A DNA stretch of 37,200 nucleotides from Granulosicoccus sp. (GCA_013002205.1 JABDKN010000193.1:1-37200); one strand, 5' to 3'. Shown: positions 17,498 through 27,504, numbered from the stretch's first letter. The notes: generated by a model from the letters alone, not told the origin. A program made the numbers and translations.

Positions 17498-19309
17498 ATG
17501 ACTGCAGTCGGTAGCAGCTTCGGTGCCCTGTTGCACCTGCTGCGATATGCACGAGGGTATCGTCTGCGAATCCTGCTGGCGGCCACCTGCTCGTCATTGA
17601 ATACCCTGTTCGACATCATGCCGGAGATCCTGATCGGTGTCGCCATTGATGTCGTCGTTAACCAGCAGCAGAGTTTCCTGGCTGGCTTCGGCTTCGAGTC
17701 ACCCCAGACACAGATCCTCATGCTTGGCAGCCTGACCCTGCTGATTTGGGCTGGTGAGTCGCTTTTTCAGTACCTCTACCTGATTCTGTGGAGAAACATT
17801 GCACAGGATCTGCAGGCGGACCTGCGCCAGGATGCCTATGACCAGGTTCAGCGCCAGGACATGGGATTCTTCGAATCGCGAAGTTCCGGTGAACTGACGG
17901 CGATACTCAATGACGACGTCAATCAGCTTGAGCGCTTTCTGGATGGCGGTGCCAATGACTTCCTGCAGGTATTCGTCAGTGTCACGCTGATAGGCAGTGT
18001 GTTCTTCATCATTTCGCCCAGTATCGCACTGCTGGCCATCACACCCATCCCCGTCATCATCTGGGGAGCGTTCTTCTTCATGCGCAGAGCCACACCGCTG
18101 TATGCAGACGTGCGCGCCCGGGTAGGCGACCTGTCCAGTCGCCTGGGTAACAACATCGGTGGCATGGCTACCATCAAATCCTTCACCGCCGAGGCGCGGG
18201 AAAGTGAGCGGCTGCGTCTGGCCAGCAGCGATTACGTGCAGGCGAATCGTCGCGCCATCAAGGTCTCCTCCGCCTTCGTACCGTTGATTCGTATGGCAAT
18301 ACTGGCCGGTTTCCTGGCCACCTTCATACTCGGCGGTATGAAGGCCCTGGATGGGTCCCTGAACGTAGGGGCCTATGGCATGCTGGTTTTCCTGACACAA
18401 CGCCTGCTGTGGCCGCTGACCCGTCTGGCGCAGACGGTCGATCTGTACGAACGCGCCATGGCCAGCACGCGGCGCATTCTTGGCCTGATAGAAACTGAAT
18501 CAGGTGTCGATGACACTGGTCAGCAGGAGCTTCCTGTGCACACAGCCGGCTCAGTATCGTTCCGCTCAGTGAGTTTCCACTACCCCGACTCCAGCATGGG
18601 GATCTCGGATGTCACACTGGATGTGGCGGCAGGTTCCACCGTGGCCCTGGTCGGGGCCACCGGCTCCGGTAAATCCACCCTGATCAAGCTGCTGCTGCGC
18701 TTCTATCCGGTGGACAGTGGCGAGATCTGCATCGACGGTGTGGCGGTGGATCAGCTTTCACTGAGTTCGCTGCGCCAGACCATCGGACTGGTGAGCCAGG
18801 ATGTTTTTTTATTCGAAGGCAGTATCTGGGACAACATAGCCTATGGAAATCCGCATGCCTCGGACACACAGGTTCGCCAGGCTGCCGTTGCCGCCGAGGC
18901 GACGGAATTCATCGATGCCCTGCCGGCGGGTTTCGCCACCCTGGTCGGGGAGCGAGGGATAAAACTCTCGGGAGGGCAACGGCAGCGATTGTCGCTGGCA
19001 CGGGCCATTCTGAAGGATCCTCCCGTGCTGATTCTCGATGAGGCAACCAGTGCTGTGGACAATGAAACCGAAGCGGCGATTCAGCGTTCGCTGGCCGTGA
19101 TTTCCAGGGGTCGGACCGTGCTGGTCGTGGCCCACCGGTTGAGCACCATCGTGGCCTCGGATCGAATCGTGGTCCTGGACAAGGGCGTCATCGTCGAGCA
19201 GGGTACACACGAGGAACTGGTTGAGGCAAGCGGCTTCTATGCGCGTCAATGGGCAGTGCAGACAGGCGCATTGCAGTTGGCCGCCGTTGGGCATTCACTG
19301 AGAGGGTGA
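17498..19309 (+). CDS. ABC exporter, fused permease and ATPase
   Basis: Half-transporter of the ABC exporter type (MsbA/MdlB-like fold), about 603 residues, working as a dimer in the inner membrane. The N-terminal part has about six membrane segments with the family motif QDMGFFESRSSGELTAILNDDV. The ATPase domain has Walker A GATGSGKST near residue 386, the signature LSGGQRQR near 490, Walker B LILDEATSAVD near 511 and the H-loop VAHRLS near 544. I use the ATG ten bases after AAGGA; in-frame GTGs at 17477 and 17492 are alternatives. The substrate is unknown: lipid, drug or peptide are all possible. One base separates it from gpsA, implying co-transcription. Confidence 0.93.
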   Translation: MTAVGSSFGALLHLLRYARGYRLRILLAATCSSLNTLFDIMPEILIGVAIDVVVNQQQSFLAGFGFESPQTQILMLGSLTLLIWAGESLFQYLYLILWRNIAQDLQADLRQDAYDQVQRQDMGFFESRSSGELTAILNDDVNQLERFLDGGANDFLQVFVSVTLIGSVFFIISPSIALLAITPIPVIIWGAFFFMRRATPLYADVRARVGDLSSRLGNNIGGMATIKSFTAEARESERLRLASSDYVQANRRAIKVSSAFVPLIRMAILAGFLATFILGGMKALDGSLNVGAYGMLVFLTQRLLWPLTRLAQTVDLYERAMASTRRILGLIETESGVDDTGQQELPVHTAGSVSFRSVSFHYPDSSMGISDVTLDVAAGSTVALVGATGSGKSTLIKLLLRFYPVDSGEICIDGVAVDQLSLSSLRQTIGLVSQDVFLFEGSIWDNIAYGNPHASDTQVRQAAVAAEATEFIDALPAGFATLVGERGIKLSGGQRQRLSLARAILKDPPVLILDEATSAVDNETEAAIQRSLAVISRGRTVLVVAHRLSTIVASDRIVVLDKGVIVEQGTHEELVEASGFYARQWAVQTGALQLAAVGHSLRG

Positions 19310-19310
19310 G

Positions 19311-20351
19311 ATGAATCAGTCACACACGGAAACTGCGGTACCGATTACCGTGATTGGTGCCGGATCCTGGGGTACGGCGCTGGCCATTCAACTGGCTCGA
19401 GCCGGTTCCAGCCCGGTGATTCTGTGGGGCCGCGATCCGGTCCTGATGCATCAATTGGAACAGGATCGCAGCAACGAACGGTATTTACCCGGTTGCCGAT
19501 TTCCCGACACACTGGTCATCGAGCCGGATTTCAACCAGGCCGTGTCGTCGACCCAGCGCATTCTTGTCTCGGTCCCCAGTCATGCTTTTCGCCGCGTACT
19601 GCAACAATTGAAAGAAACCCGGGGTACCGGGATAGCCTCCCTGGAGCTTGCCTGGGCAACCAAGGGGTTCGAGTTGAGCACGGGCCTCCTGCCACACCAA
19701 CTGGCTCACTTGCTGTTGCCCGAATGCGAAAACTACGCAGTCGTGTCCGGACCCACCTTTGCACTGGAGGTGGGAGCAGGTCTGCCAACCGCCATTACCG
19801 TCGCCGGTTCGACCCCGGAGTGGTCGGACCGTCTGGCCGCGGCCCTGCGCTCCAGGGCATTCATTGCCTACACCTCCGATGACATGATCGGTGTTGAAAT
19901 TGGCGGTGCGGTCAAGAATGCACTGGCGATTGGCGCAGGCTTGTCGGACGGGCTGGGTTTCGGTGCCAATGCGCGCATAGCCCTGATCAATCGGGGTCTG
20001 CGTGAACTGACACGACTGGGACTGGCGATGGGAGCCAGGGCTGAAACATTCATCGGTCTCGCCGGTATGGGGGACCTGGTCTTGACTTGTACGGATAACC
20101 AGTCTCGAAATCGTCGTATGGGCCTGGCTCTGGCAGCCGGCAAGACGATTGATGAAGCAGCCGCTGAAATCGGCCAGGTGGTTGAAGGCGTGGGTGCTGC
20201 CAGAGCCGTCTTCGCCCAGGCGAGGCGCCTGGATGTGCGCATGCCGATCATTGAACAGATATACCGGGTGGTGGTGGAGGGGGTGGATCCACGCGATGCG
20301 GTCGAGGCGCTTCTGAACCGGGAATTGAGTGCCGGTGCGGAGCATCACTGA
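19311..20351 (+). CDS. gpsA: Glycerol-3-phosphate dehydrogenase [NAD(P)+]
   Basis: Cytoplasmic enzyme that reduces dihydroxyacetone phosphate to sn-glycerol 3-phosphate, the backbone precursor of phospholipids; 346 residues (E. coli 339). The Rossmann motif VIGAGSWGTALA has its glycines at residues 16, 18 and 21. VSGPTFALEVGAGLPTA and the catalytic-lysine segment GAVKNALAIGAGLSDG are typical, followed by ELTRLGLAMGA and GLAGMGDLVLTCTDNQSRNR. It is coupled to the exporter gene upstream. A 100-base gap leads to the next gene. Confidence 0.97.
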   Translation: MNQSHTETAVPITVIGAGSWGTALAIQLARAGSSPVILWGRDPVLMHQLEQDRSNERYLPGCRFPDTLVIEPDFNQAVSSTQRILVSVPSHAFRRVLQQLKETRGTGIASLELAWATKGFELSTGLLPHQLAHLLLPECENYAVVSGPTFALEVGAGLPTAITVAGSTPEWSDRLAAALRSRAFIAYTSDDMIGVEIGGAVKNALAIGAGLSDGLGFGANARIALINRGLRELTRLGLAMGARAETFIGLAGMGDLVLTCTDNQSRNRRMGLALAAGKTIDEAAAEIGQVVEGVGAARAVFAQARRLDVRMPIIEQIYRVVVEGVDPRDAVEALLNRELSAGAEHH

Positions 20352-20451
20352 GGTGTCGGATGCGCGCCGGCGTATAGTAGTGACTCCGCACCAGCATCGA
20401 CGATTCTGCTAGCGTGATGACTAAGCAACAGGAAGAAGAGGTCGTCGGGAC

Positions 20452-21264
20452 ATGGCAACACACGATGGACGACGCTTACTGATGCCCGGCATCGAACCCT
20501 TGCCAGCACTGATGGTGGCACCCAATGGCGCACGTCGAACGCGGGCTGATCATCCGGCATTACCGGTGAGCATAGAGCAAACCGTGCTCACGGCGAAGGC
20601 TTGTCATGCAGCGGGCGCAGACGGCCTTCATCTGCATGTACGCGACCAGGCGGGCGCTCACATTCTGGATGCGGGACTGTATGGCGAGGCGATTCAGGAA
20701 CTGCAGCACACGGTGCCCGGAATGCGGGTACAGATTACCACCGAGGCTGTGGGATGTTATACACCTGCCCAGCAACGCCAGCTCGTGCGCGACTGCGAGC
20801 CTGCCAGCGTGTCGGTGTCAGTGGCCGAACTGTCCGCCAATGCCGAGACCAGACTGAACATCGACTTCTACAACGAGTGCCAGGATCGTGGCATTGCCGT
20901 TCAGCACATTCTGTATGAACCTGCGGATCTGGTGTCCCTGGTGTCCCTCTTCCCCCAGGGTCTGTATGCGGATCAAGCGCTGCAACTGCTCTTTGTGCTG
21001 GGCCGCTACAGTGTCGACCAGCAAAGCCGCAGCGTGGATCTGATCCCGTTTACCGATGTAGCGAGACGCCTGTCACCCGACGCGGACTGGGCAGTCTGTG
21101 CCTTCGGTATCGGTGAAACCGCATGCCTGCAGAGCGCTCATGAGGCAGGCGGCAAGTTGCGAGTGGGGTTCGAGAATTCACTCTGGCATGCCGATGGCAG
21201 GCTTGCGGCCGACAATGCGGAGCGTGTGGCGGTGGCCCGCTCGATCATCGATGGCAGGAATTGA
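20452..21264 (+). CDS. Beta-keto acid cleavage enzyme family protein (DUF849)
   Basis: 270-residue TIM-barrel protein of the DUF849/BKACE family. Known members use zinc to split a beta-keto acid with acetyl-CoA, giving acetoacetate and a new CoA ester. The metal motif HLHVRD provides His60 and His62; Glu241 in RVGFENSLW is the likely third ligand. APNGARRTRADHPALPVS is the conserved N-terminal block. It is at the short end of the family. No other genes of lysine, carnitine or related catabolism are adjacent, so the substrate cannot be assigned. An internal ATG at 20482 is an alternative start. Confidence 0.85.
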   Translation: MATHDGRRLLMPGIEPLPALMVAPNGARRTRADHPALPVSIEQTVLTAKACHAAGADGLHLHVRDQAGAHILDAGLYGEAIQELQHTVPGMRVQITTEAVGCYTPAQQRQLVRDCEPASVSVSVAELSANAETRLNIDFYNECQDRGIAVQHILYEPADLVSLVSLFPQGLYADQALQLLFVLGRYSVDQQSRSVDLIPFTDVARRLSPDADWAVCAFGIGETACLQSAHEAGGKLRVGFENSLWHADGRLAADNAERVAVARSIIDGRN

Positions 21265-21292
21265 CAGAGCCTGCAGGTGCATGCAGTATATT
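21261..21292 (+). promoter_or_regulatory. Candidate long-spacer promoter for the MFS pump
   Basis: TTGACA (21261-21266, a perfect -35 box overlapping the preceding stop codon) is followed after 20 bases by TATATT (21287-21292, five of six consensus bases). The spacer contains the inverted repeat CTGCA (21271-21275) and TGCAG (21282-21286). Over-long spacers with a central palindrome are typical of MerR-family promoters; that link is inference. Confidence 0.4.
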
Positions 21293-21315
21293 GCAGCTAA
21301 CGATCCGATTCGTAC

Positions 21316-22560
21316 ATGACCTCGTCAGACCCACCTGATACACCGCATCCAGGGCTGAGTTTTGCCGCCTTCGTCACCATGATGGCTGGCTTCATGGCGC
21401 TCAATGGCCTGGCCGTGGATACCATGCTGCCCGCGCTACCGGCAATCGGTGAAGAGCTTGGTGTCGTGGATCCGAACGACCGCCAATGGGTGATCACTGC
21501 CTACCTGCTCGGTTTTGGAATCTTTCAGCTGATTTACGGACCTTTGTCCGACCGATTCGGCAGGCGGCCAATCCTGCTGTTTGGCGTCTCGGTCTATGCC
21601 CTGTTCAGCATCATCACCGTTTTCGTTGGCAGCTTCGAAGCCGTGGTATTGACACGCTTCATGCAGGGCACCGGATCTGCCGCCACACGGGTACTTGTCA
21701 TTGCCATCGTGCGTGACTGCTATTCAGGCCGGCAGATGGCCCGGGTCATGTCCCTGGCTTTCATCATTTTCCTGATCGTGCCGGTCATGGCCCCTGCCAT
21801 CGGGCAGGGCATCATGCTGTTCGTCAGCTGGCACTGGATCTTTCTCGCTCTGGCCCTCTTTGCCCTGGGCCTGACAGTCTGGGCCTGGCTGCACCTGCCC
21901 GAAACCCTGCGTGCAGAGCACCGCCTGCCACTGTCGCCGCGGCGCGTAGCCAGCGCCTTCAAGGTCATCGTCACCACGCGCCAGTCCCTTGGCTACACGA
22001 TAGCAATGACGCTGATGCTCGGCCCCCTGTTCGGGTATATCGGCTCGGTTCAGCAGATTTTTGCGGACGTGTTCGATGCGCCGCAGCTGTTCACTGTGTA
22101 CTTTGCGATGACAGCAATCAGCATGGCCCTGGCCTCCTACGTGAATTCACGTATCGTCGAGCGTGTCGGTTCGCGCTTCGTGTCACACTCGGCGCTGTGC
22201 GCCATGCTGTTTATTGCATTACTGGGATTGCTGATCACAGGCGTGGGTCTGCAGAGCCTGGCCTCTTTCGTGGCACTGCAGTCCGCCCTGATGTTCTGTT
22301 TTGGCCTTACGGCACCGAATTTCGGTGCAATGGCCATGGAGCCGGTGGGCCGTATTGCCGGAACCGCCTCGTCGGTTCAGGGTTGCATTACCACGGTAGG
22401 CGCGGCAATTCTCGGTTTTCTGATCGGTCAGGCATTCGATGGCAGCACGGTGCCGCTGATCAGCGCGTTCGCACTGAACAGCGCGCTGGCACTGGTAGTG
22501 GTACTGCTGGTAGAGGGCAGGCTGTTCAAACCATTGCACGACGTCAGTGTGAGTCGGTGA
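21316..22560 (+). CDS. MFS multidrug efflux transporter, Bcr/CflA-like
   Basis: Inner-membrane drug:proton antiporter candidate, 414 residues with about 12 membrane helices. Landmarks are NGLAVDTMLPALPAI in helix 1, the motif-A loop GPLSDRFGRRPILLFGV, and RFMQGTGSAATRVLVIAIVRDCY, the typical Bcr/CflA helix 4-5 region. The substrate is unknown. Its last 17 bases overlap the end of the convergent EamA gene. It is preceded by its own promoter candidate 24 bases upstream. Confidence 0.92.
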   Translation: MTSSDPPDTPHPGLSFAAFVTMMAGFMALNGLAVDTMLPALPAIGEELGVVDPNDRQWVITAYLLGFGIFQLIYGPLSDRFGRRPILLFGVSVYALFSIITVFVGSFEAVVLTRFMQGTGSAATRVLVIAIVRDCYSGRQMARVMSLAFIIFLIVPVMAPAIGQGIMLFVSWHWIFLALALFALGLTVWAWLHLPETLRAEHRLPLSPRRVASAFKVIVTTRQSLGYTIAMTLMLGPLFGYIGSVQQIFADVFDAPQLFTVYFAMTAISMALASYVNSRIVERVGSRFVSHSALCAMLFIALLGLLITGVGLQSLASFVALQSALMFCFGLTAPNFGAMAMEPVGRIAGTASSVQGCITTVGAAILGFLIGQAFDGSTVPLISAFALNSALALVVVLLVEGRLFKPLHDVSVSR

Positions 22561-23503
22561 GTAAACCTGCTTCCTGGCGGACCTGGCGCTGCTCGCGCAT
22601 GAACACGTACAGTCCACTGATGACGATGACGGCAATGCCCACCCATGACAGGTGATCCGGCCAGTCGCCGAATACCAGCCAGCCAAGGAGGGTGGCGGCA
22701 ATGATCTCCACATAGCCGAACGGCGCGAGCAGAGAGGTCGGAGCGCGATTCACGGCAATGACCACCAGCAGATGCCCCACTGCTGCGATCATGCCGATAG
22801 CGGCCAGCCACGCCCATTGCGCCAGGTCCGGTGTCGACGGTGTCCACTGCGGCAGATCACTGCCCATGCCCAGCAGCAACAGCAGTGACAGGAACAGCGT
22901 CGCCCCGACTCCGGAGGCAAACTGCATGACCAGGGGATGATCGACCTTGGCGACTGATCGCGTGATCACCAGGTAGGCTGAGAAAAAGCCAGCTGCACAC
23001 ATCGGCAGCAAGGCTGCCATGGTGAAGCTGTCGGTACCGGGCTTGATGATCAGTAGTGCACCAAGAAAGCCACCGATGACCGCTGCCTTGCGGTGCCAGC
23101 CAATACGTTCACCCAGAAACACGGCAGAGAGCAAGGTCAGGATCATCGGCTGGACAAAGAAGATGGCAATTGCATTGGCCAATGGCAGATAGAGCAGAGA
23201 GAAGAAAAAGAAGGTGGTGGCTATGGCCAGCAGGATGCCACGAACGACATGAATCAGCGGGCGCTTTGGCCATAACGCCTTGACACCTTGCAGGGGAATG
23301 ATCGCCATGGCCATGAAGATGAACTGGAACAGGAACCGCCCCCAACTGATCTGCACGGGTGCCATGCTGTCACCCAGGAATTTGGCGATGGCATCCATGA
23401 CCGGCACGATCATGGTACCGGCTATCATGAAGCTGATACCCCAGCCGACAGAGCCGGTGGAATCGTGCCAGCTTTCCAGAACCTGGGGCGTTACACTCTT
23501 CAC
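22544..23503 (-). CDS. DMT-superfamily (EamA) transporter
   Basis: 319-residue membrane protein with two EamA repeats and about ten helices (for example AIAIFFVQPMILTLLSAVFLGERIGWHRKAAVIGGFLGALL at the end of the first repeat; APTSLLAPFGYVEIIAATLLGWLVFGDWPD in the second). The family exports or imports metabolites such as amino acids and riboflavin; the substrate is not evident. The start is GTG within GTGA, overlapping the upstream App1-like gene by four bases, so it is the third gene of the uvrA operon. Its 3' end overlaps the convergent MFS gene. Confidence 0.9.
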   Translation of the reverse strand: MKSVTPQVLESWHDSTGSVGWGISFMIAGTMIVPVMDAIAKFLGDSMAPVQISWGRFLFQFIFMAMAIIPLQGVKALWPKRPLIHVVRGILLAIATTFFFFSLLYLPLANAIAIFFVQPMILTLLSAVFLGERIGWHRKAAVIGGFLGALLIIKPGTDSFTMAALLPMCAAGFFSAYLVITRSVAKVDHPLVMQFASGVGATLFLSLLLLLGMGSDLPQWTPSTPDLAQWAWLAAIGMIAAVGHLLVVIAVNRAPTSLLAPFGYVEIIAATLLGWLVFGDWPDHLSWVGIAVIVISGLYVFMREQRQVRQEAGLLTDSH

Positions 23504-24645
23504 CCGGTATGCGACCCTGGCGTACGGGTTGTCGTCTGTGCCTGGTGGACACTGGCGATGACGCTCTCGGCAGACATCTGCTCGATGAATCCATGCGCGG
23601 CCGCGTGCTGGGCGGCTGCGATGGTATCGGGAAGCAGCAGCATGTCAACATTCTGCTGCTTCAATTGCGTGATCAGGGACTGAACGGACTGGCGCCGCCA
23701 GTGATCACTGACGTCGCGGATATAGATCGCCTGAATGCGCCCGGGATACTCGGCACATATCGTGGCGTAGATCTCCGGGTCATGTTGTCCACTGTCGCCT
23801 GAGAGAATGAAGGGCAATGCCGGGTACTGGTCCATCACCGCACGAATCTGCGCCACCTTGTGTTCGCGGTGGGAACCGGCGATGAATTTGCTTTCGTCTA
23901 TGCCGAAATCGCGCAGCATGAGAGGGCCCGGCACGATGTCGTTCAGGCGCATGAAGTCAGTCAGGAATTCATACAGATTCCATGGACTGCTGGATACATA
24001 AAAAAATGGATTTCGACCATCGTGTAATGCCCGGTAGAATTCGGCAACGCCATCGAATGCCAGCCGCGTTGCACTGGACTCGAGCAGTGTCAGTCGCATC
24101 ATGCGGAGCAGTGAGGTGGCCCGGGTAACCAGCAAGGTGTCATCGATATCGCTGATGATCCCGAAACGTGCATGGGAGCCGGGCACTACGATCATCGCAT
24201 CACCATCGAGTCGATAGCCGGTGAAGTCGGGCAGGGTGATGTGAACCTCCAGTTCCGCTGCCCCCGGGGGCTGATCCATCGATTCGAACGACAAGGTGAA
24301 ATAGCCCTCCTCATCGGTTATGGCCTCAGCTGTGTCGTCGCCGACACGCCCCCTGACCAGCACGCCGGCCACTTCACGCGTATCGAAGCGCGCGTAACTG
24401 GCACGCAGGTTTCTCCACAGCTCGGACGCATGGGTTTGTCGATGTTTCCGGTATTTCAGCACCCGCCCACCCAAGCTGCCCTGCCAGCCACTGGAGGCGC
24501 GTGCACCAAAGCCGCGGTAGGCAATGATATGCAGCGGGACTTCCGGGTGCAGACGCTGGCGAGTCAGCGCAGCGACGGCCTCCAGCGCGTTTTCCGTCCT
24601 CATGCCCAGCCGGTGAAACAGGGCTTTCCAGTGCTCGCCTGCCAT
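23500..24645 (-). CDS. App1-like phosphatidate phosphatase domain protein (DUF2183)
   Basis: 381-residue protein. The C-terminal half matches the App1/DUF2183 (LNS2-like) phosphatase: DIDDTLL is the HAD-type DxDxT nucleophile motif (about residue 191), followed by FFYVSSSPWNLYEFL, a conserved Lys region (DESKFIAGSHREHK) and GDSGQHDPEIY with the metal-binding aspartate. The N-terminal part resembles the beta-rich domain found before DUF2183 in bacterial members. Yeast App1 dephosphorylates phosphatidate; the bacterial substrate is not established. There is no clear signal peptide. Its ATG overlaps the uvrA stop (TGATG), and its stop overlaps the next start. Confidence 0.87.
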   Translation of the reverse strand: MAGEHWKALFHRLGMRTENALEAVAALTRQRLHPEVPLHIIAYRGFGARASSGWQGSLGGRVLKYRKHRQTHASELWRNLRASYARFDTREVAGVLVRGRVGDDTAEAITDEEGYFTLSFESMDQPPGAAELEVHITLPDFTGYRLDGDAMIVVPGSHARFGIISDIDDTLLVTRATSLLRMMRLTLLESSATRLAFDGVAEFYRALHDGRNPFFYVSSSPWNLYEFLTDFMRLNDIVPGPLMLRDFGIDESKFIAGSHREHKVAQIRAVMDQYPALPFILSGDSGQHDPEIYATICAEYPGRIQAIYIRDVSDHWRRQSVQSLITQLKQQNVDMLLLPDTIAAAQHAAAHGFIEQMSAESVIASVHQAQTTTRTPGSHTG

Positions 24646-27464
24646 CAGCGAGCCATCAGCCGCTTGAGATAGGCACCGGTGTAAGACGCCTTGCAGGCCA
24701 TGATGGTTTCGGGGGTTCCTGCAGCCACGACGGTTCCGCCACGATGACCGCCTTCCGGACCCATGTCGATGATCCAGTCGGCTGTCTTGATCACATCCAG
24801 ATTGTGTTCGATGATGATCACGGTGTTTCCTGCATCGCGAAGCCGTTGCAATACAGTGAGCAGGGCCTTGACATCTTCGAAGTGCAGGCCGGTTGTTGGC
24901 TCATCCAGTATGTACAGGGTATTGCCGGTATCACGTTTGGACAACTCTCGGGCAAGCTTGATGCGTTGGGCTTCGCCACCGGACAGCGTAGTCGCGTTCT
25001 GTCCCAGCGTAATATACGATAGTCCCACATCCATCAGCGTCGCCAGTTTGCGGTTGAGAACCGGTACAGCCGCGAAGAAATCGTTGGCCTGCTCGACGGT
25101 CATCGACAGGATCTGGTGAATGTTCTGGCCCTTGTAGCGAATGTCGAGAGTTTCGCGACCATAGCGCTTGCCCTGGCAGACGTCACAGGACACATACACA
25201 TCGGGCAGGAAATGCATTTCCACCTTGATCAGGCCATCACCCTGGCAGGCTTCGCAGCGACCGCCCTTGACATTGAAACTGAAACGCCCTGCCTTGTATC
25301 CGCGGGATCGTGCTTCATGCGTACCGGCAAACAGATCACGTATCGGTGAGAACAAGCCTGAATAGGTTGCCGGATTGCTTCGAGGGGTACGACCGATCGG
25401 ACTCTGGTCGATATCGACGATCTTGTCGAATACCGTCAGCCCGGTGATACTTTTCAACGGGGCGGGCGAATGCCTGGCATGGTTGATGACATTGGCTGCC
25501 TGCTTGTACAAAGTGTCGTTTATCAGTGTGGACTTGCCCGAACCGGACACGCCGGTTACCACCGTGCAAACACCCACGGGGATCTTCACATCGACATTCT
25601 TGAGATTATTGCCACGAGCCTGCCGAATGCTGATGAACTGCCGGCCCGGCTTCTTGCGTATCGGGATCTCGATCCTGCGTTTTCCGCTCAGGTACTGTCC
25701 GGTGATGGACGCCTTGCTTTTCATGATTCGCGCAGCAGTGCCGCAGGCTACGATCGTGCCACCGTGTACACCGGCTCCGGGTCCTATGTCCAGCACGTGA
25801 TCGGCTGCGCGAATGGCGTCTTCATCGTGCTCGACCACGATGACGGTATTGCCGAGATCACGCAGGTATTTCAGTGTCTTCAGCAGTTTGTCGTTGTCGC
25901 GCTGGTGCAGACCGATGGAAGGTTCATCGAGCACATACATGACCCCTTGCAGGCCGGCCCCTATCTGGCTGGCCAGGCGAATGCGCTGCGCTTCGCCCCC
26001 GGACAGGGTATCGGCACTGCGATCCAGTGACAGGTAGTCCAGGCCGACATTGATCAGGAAGCTCAGGCGCTGGAGAATTTCCCGGGTGATCTTGTCCGCC
26101 ACCTCTTTGCGCTGGCCTGTCAGAGCCAGCGACTCGATCAGCGACCTGGTCTCGCCGATGGAATGACTCACGATCGATGGCAGATCGTGTCCATCGACCA
26201 GCACATGGCGAGCCGCTTCGTTCAGTCGCGCCCCCTTGCACTGGGTGCAGGTCTGCGAGGACAGCAGCTTGCCCAGCTCCTCTCTGACCGCATTGGATTC
26301 GGTGTCTTTATAGCGTCGCTGGAGATTCGGGATGATGCCTTCGAACACCCGTACGGATTCGTAACTGGCCTGGCCCTTTTCGCTTTGGTACTGGAAGGAG
26401 ATTTTCTCCTTGCCCGAACCATACAGGATGATGTCACGTACCTGCTCTGGCAGTTCGTCGAAGACCGTATCGACGGCAAATCCATAGTGGCGTGCCAATG
26501 ACTGGATCATCTGGAAATAATAGGGATTGCGTTTGTCCCAGCCCCGGATCGCACCGCCAGCCAGACTGACGTTGCGATCAGCGATGATCAGTTCCGGATC
26601 GAAGAACTGGCTCAGCCCCAACCCGTCACAACCACCGCAGGCACCGTGCGGGCTGTTGAAGGAAAAGGCTCGTGGCTCCAGTTCGGCCAGAGAATAGCCG
26701 CACCGACTGCAGGCAAACCGTGTAGAGAACACGATATCCTCGCCGCTGCCATCGAGTGAGGTCACGATGGCATTGCCTTCGCCAAGATTGGTTGCGGTTT
26801 CGAAGGACTCGGTCAATCGCAGGCGCAGGTCATCCCGCACTTTGAATCGGTCGACCACCACGTCAATGGAGTGCTTCCTTTTCGCGGGCAGCGAAATGTC
26901 TCCCTCCAGCTCCGTGATGACGCCATCGATGCGGGCGCGTAGATAGCCCTGGGCACGCAGCCGTTCGATCAGTGTGGCGTGGTCGCCCTTGCGATCCTTG
27001 ATGACCGGTGCCAGCAGGGCCAGCCCCCGGCCACCGCTCATGGCCATCACCTGATCGACCATCTGGCTGAGCGTCTGGGCCTCCAGGACTTCACCATGCT
27101 GCGGACAGGTCGGTGTTCCGGCTCGGGCGAACAGCAGCCTCAGATAGTCATACACTTCCGTGATGGTGCCCACCGTGGAGCGGGGATTGTGCGAGGTTGA
27201 CTTCTGCTCGATGGCAATGGCGGGGGAAAGTCCGTCGATCATGTCCACGTCCGGTTTATCCATGACGGACAGGAACTGGCGCGCATAGGCCGACAGCGAC
27301 TCGACGTAACGGCGCTGGCCTTCTGCAAACAGGGTATCGAAAGCAAGCGAGGACTTGCCACTACCCGACAGGCCGGTGATCACGATCAGTGAATCACGCG
27401 GCAGATCGATGTCGATGCTCTTGAGATTGTGCGTGCGGGCGCCGCGAATGCGGATCATGTCCAT
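24645..27464 (-). CDS. uvrA: Excinuclease ABC subunit A
   Basis: Damage-recognition ATPase of nucleotide excision repair, 939 residues (E. coli 940), which loads UvrB at lesions. There are two ABC modules. The first has Walker [10 protein letters not shown], signature [12 protein letters not shown] and Walker [11 protein letters not shown]. The second has [21 protein letters not shown] and [10 protein letters not shown]. The zinc modules are visible as CSRC...CGGC in the first half and CEAC...CDVC in the second. No canonical LexA box (CTGT-N8-ACAG) is seen in the intergenic region upstream, unlike E. coli uvrA. It heads an operon with two downstream genes. Confidence 0.98.
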   Translation of the reverse strand: MDMIRIRGARTHNLKSIDIDLPRDSLIVITGLSGSGKSSLAFDTLFAEGQRRYVESLSAYARQFLSVMDKPDVDMIDGLSPAIAIEQKSTSHNPRSTVGTITEVYDYLRLLFARAGTPTCPQHGEVLEAQTLSQMVDQVMAMSGGRGLALLAPVIKDRKGDHATLIERLRAQGYLRARIDGVITELEGDISLPAKRKHSIDVVVDRFKVRDDLRLRLTESFETATNLGEGNAIVTSLDGSGEDIVFSTRFACSRCGYSLAELEPRAFSFNSPHGACGGCDGLGLSQFFDPELIIADRNVSLAGGAIRGWDKRNPYYFQMIQSLARHYGFAVDTVFDELPEQVRDIILYGSGKEKISFQYQSEKGQASYESVRVFEGIIPNLQRRYKDTESNAVREELGKLLSSQTCTQCKGARLNEAARHVLVDGHDLPSIVSHSIGETRSLIESLALTGQRKEVADKITREILQRLSFLINVGLDYLSLDRSADTLSGGEAQRIRLASQIGAGLQGVMYVLDEPSIGLHQRDNDKLLKTLKYLRDLGNTVIVVEHDEDAIRAADHVLDIGPGAGVHGGTIVACGTAARIMKSKASITGQYLSGKRRIEIPIRKKPGRQFISIRQARGNNLKNVDVKIPVGVCTVVTGVSGSGKSTLINDTLYKQAANVINHARHSPAPLKSITGLTVFDKIVDIDQSPIGRTPRSNPATYSGLFSPIRDLFAGTHEARSRGYKAGRFSFNVKGGRCEACQGDGLIKVEMHFLPDVYVSCDVCQGKRYGRETLDIRYKGQNIHQILSMTVEQANDFFAAVPVLNRKLATLMDVGLSYITLGQNATTLSGGEAQRIKLARELSKRDTGNTLYILDEPTTGLHFEDVKALLTVLQRLRDAGNTVIIIEHNLDVIKTADWIIDMGPEGGHRGGTVVAAGTPETIMACKASYTGAYLKRLMAR

Positions 27465-27504
27465 CGCTGGTATCGGTTTTACTGGAGATTGATGCTACGG
27501 GCAG

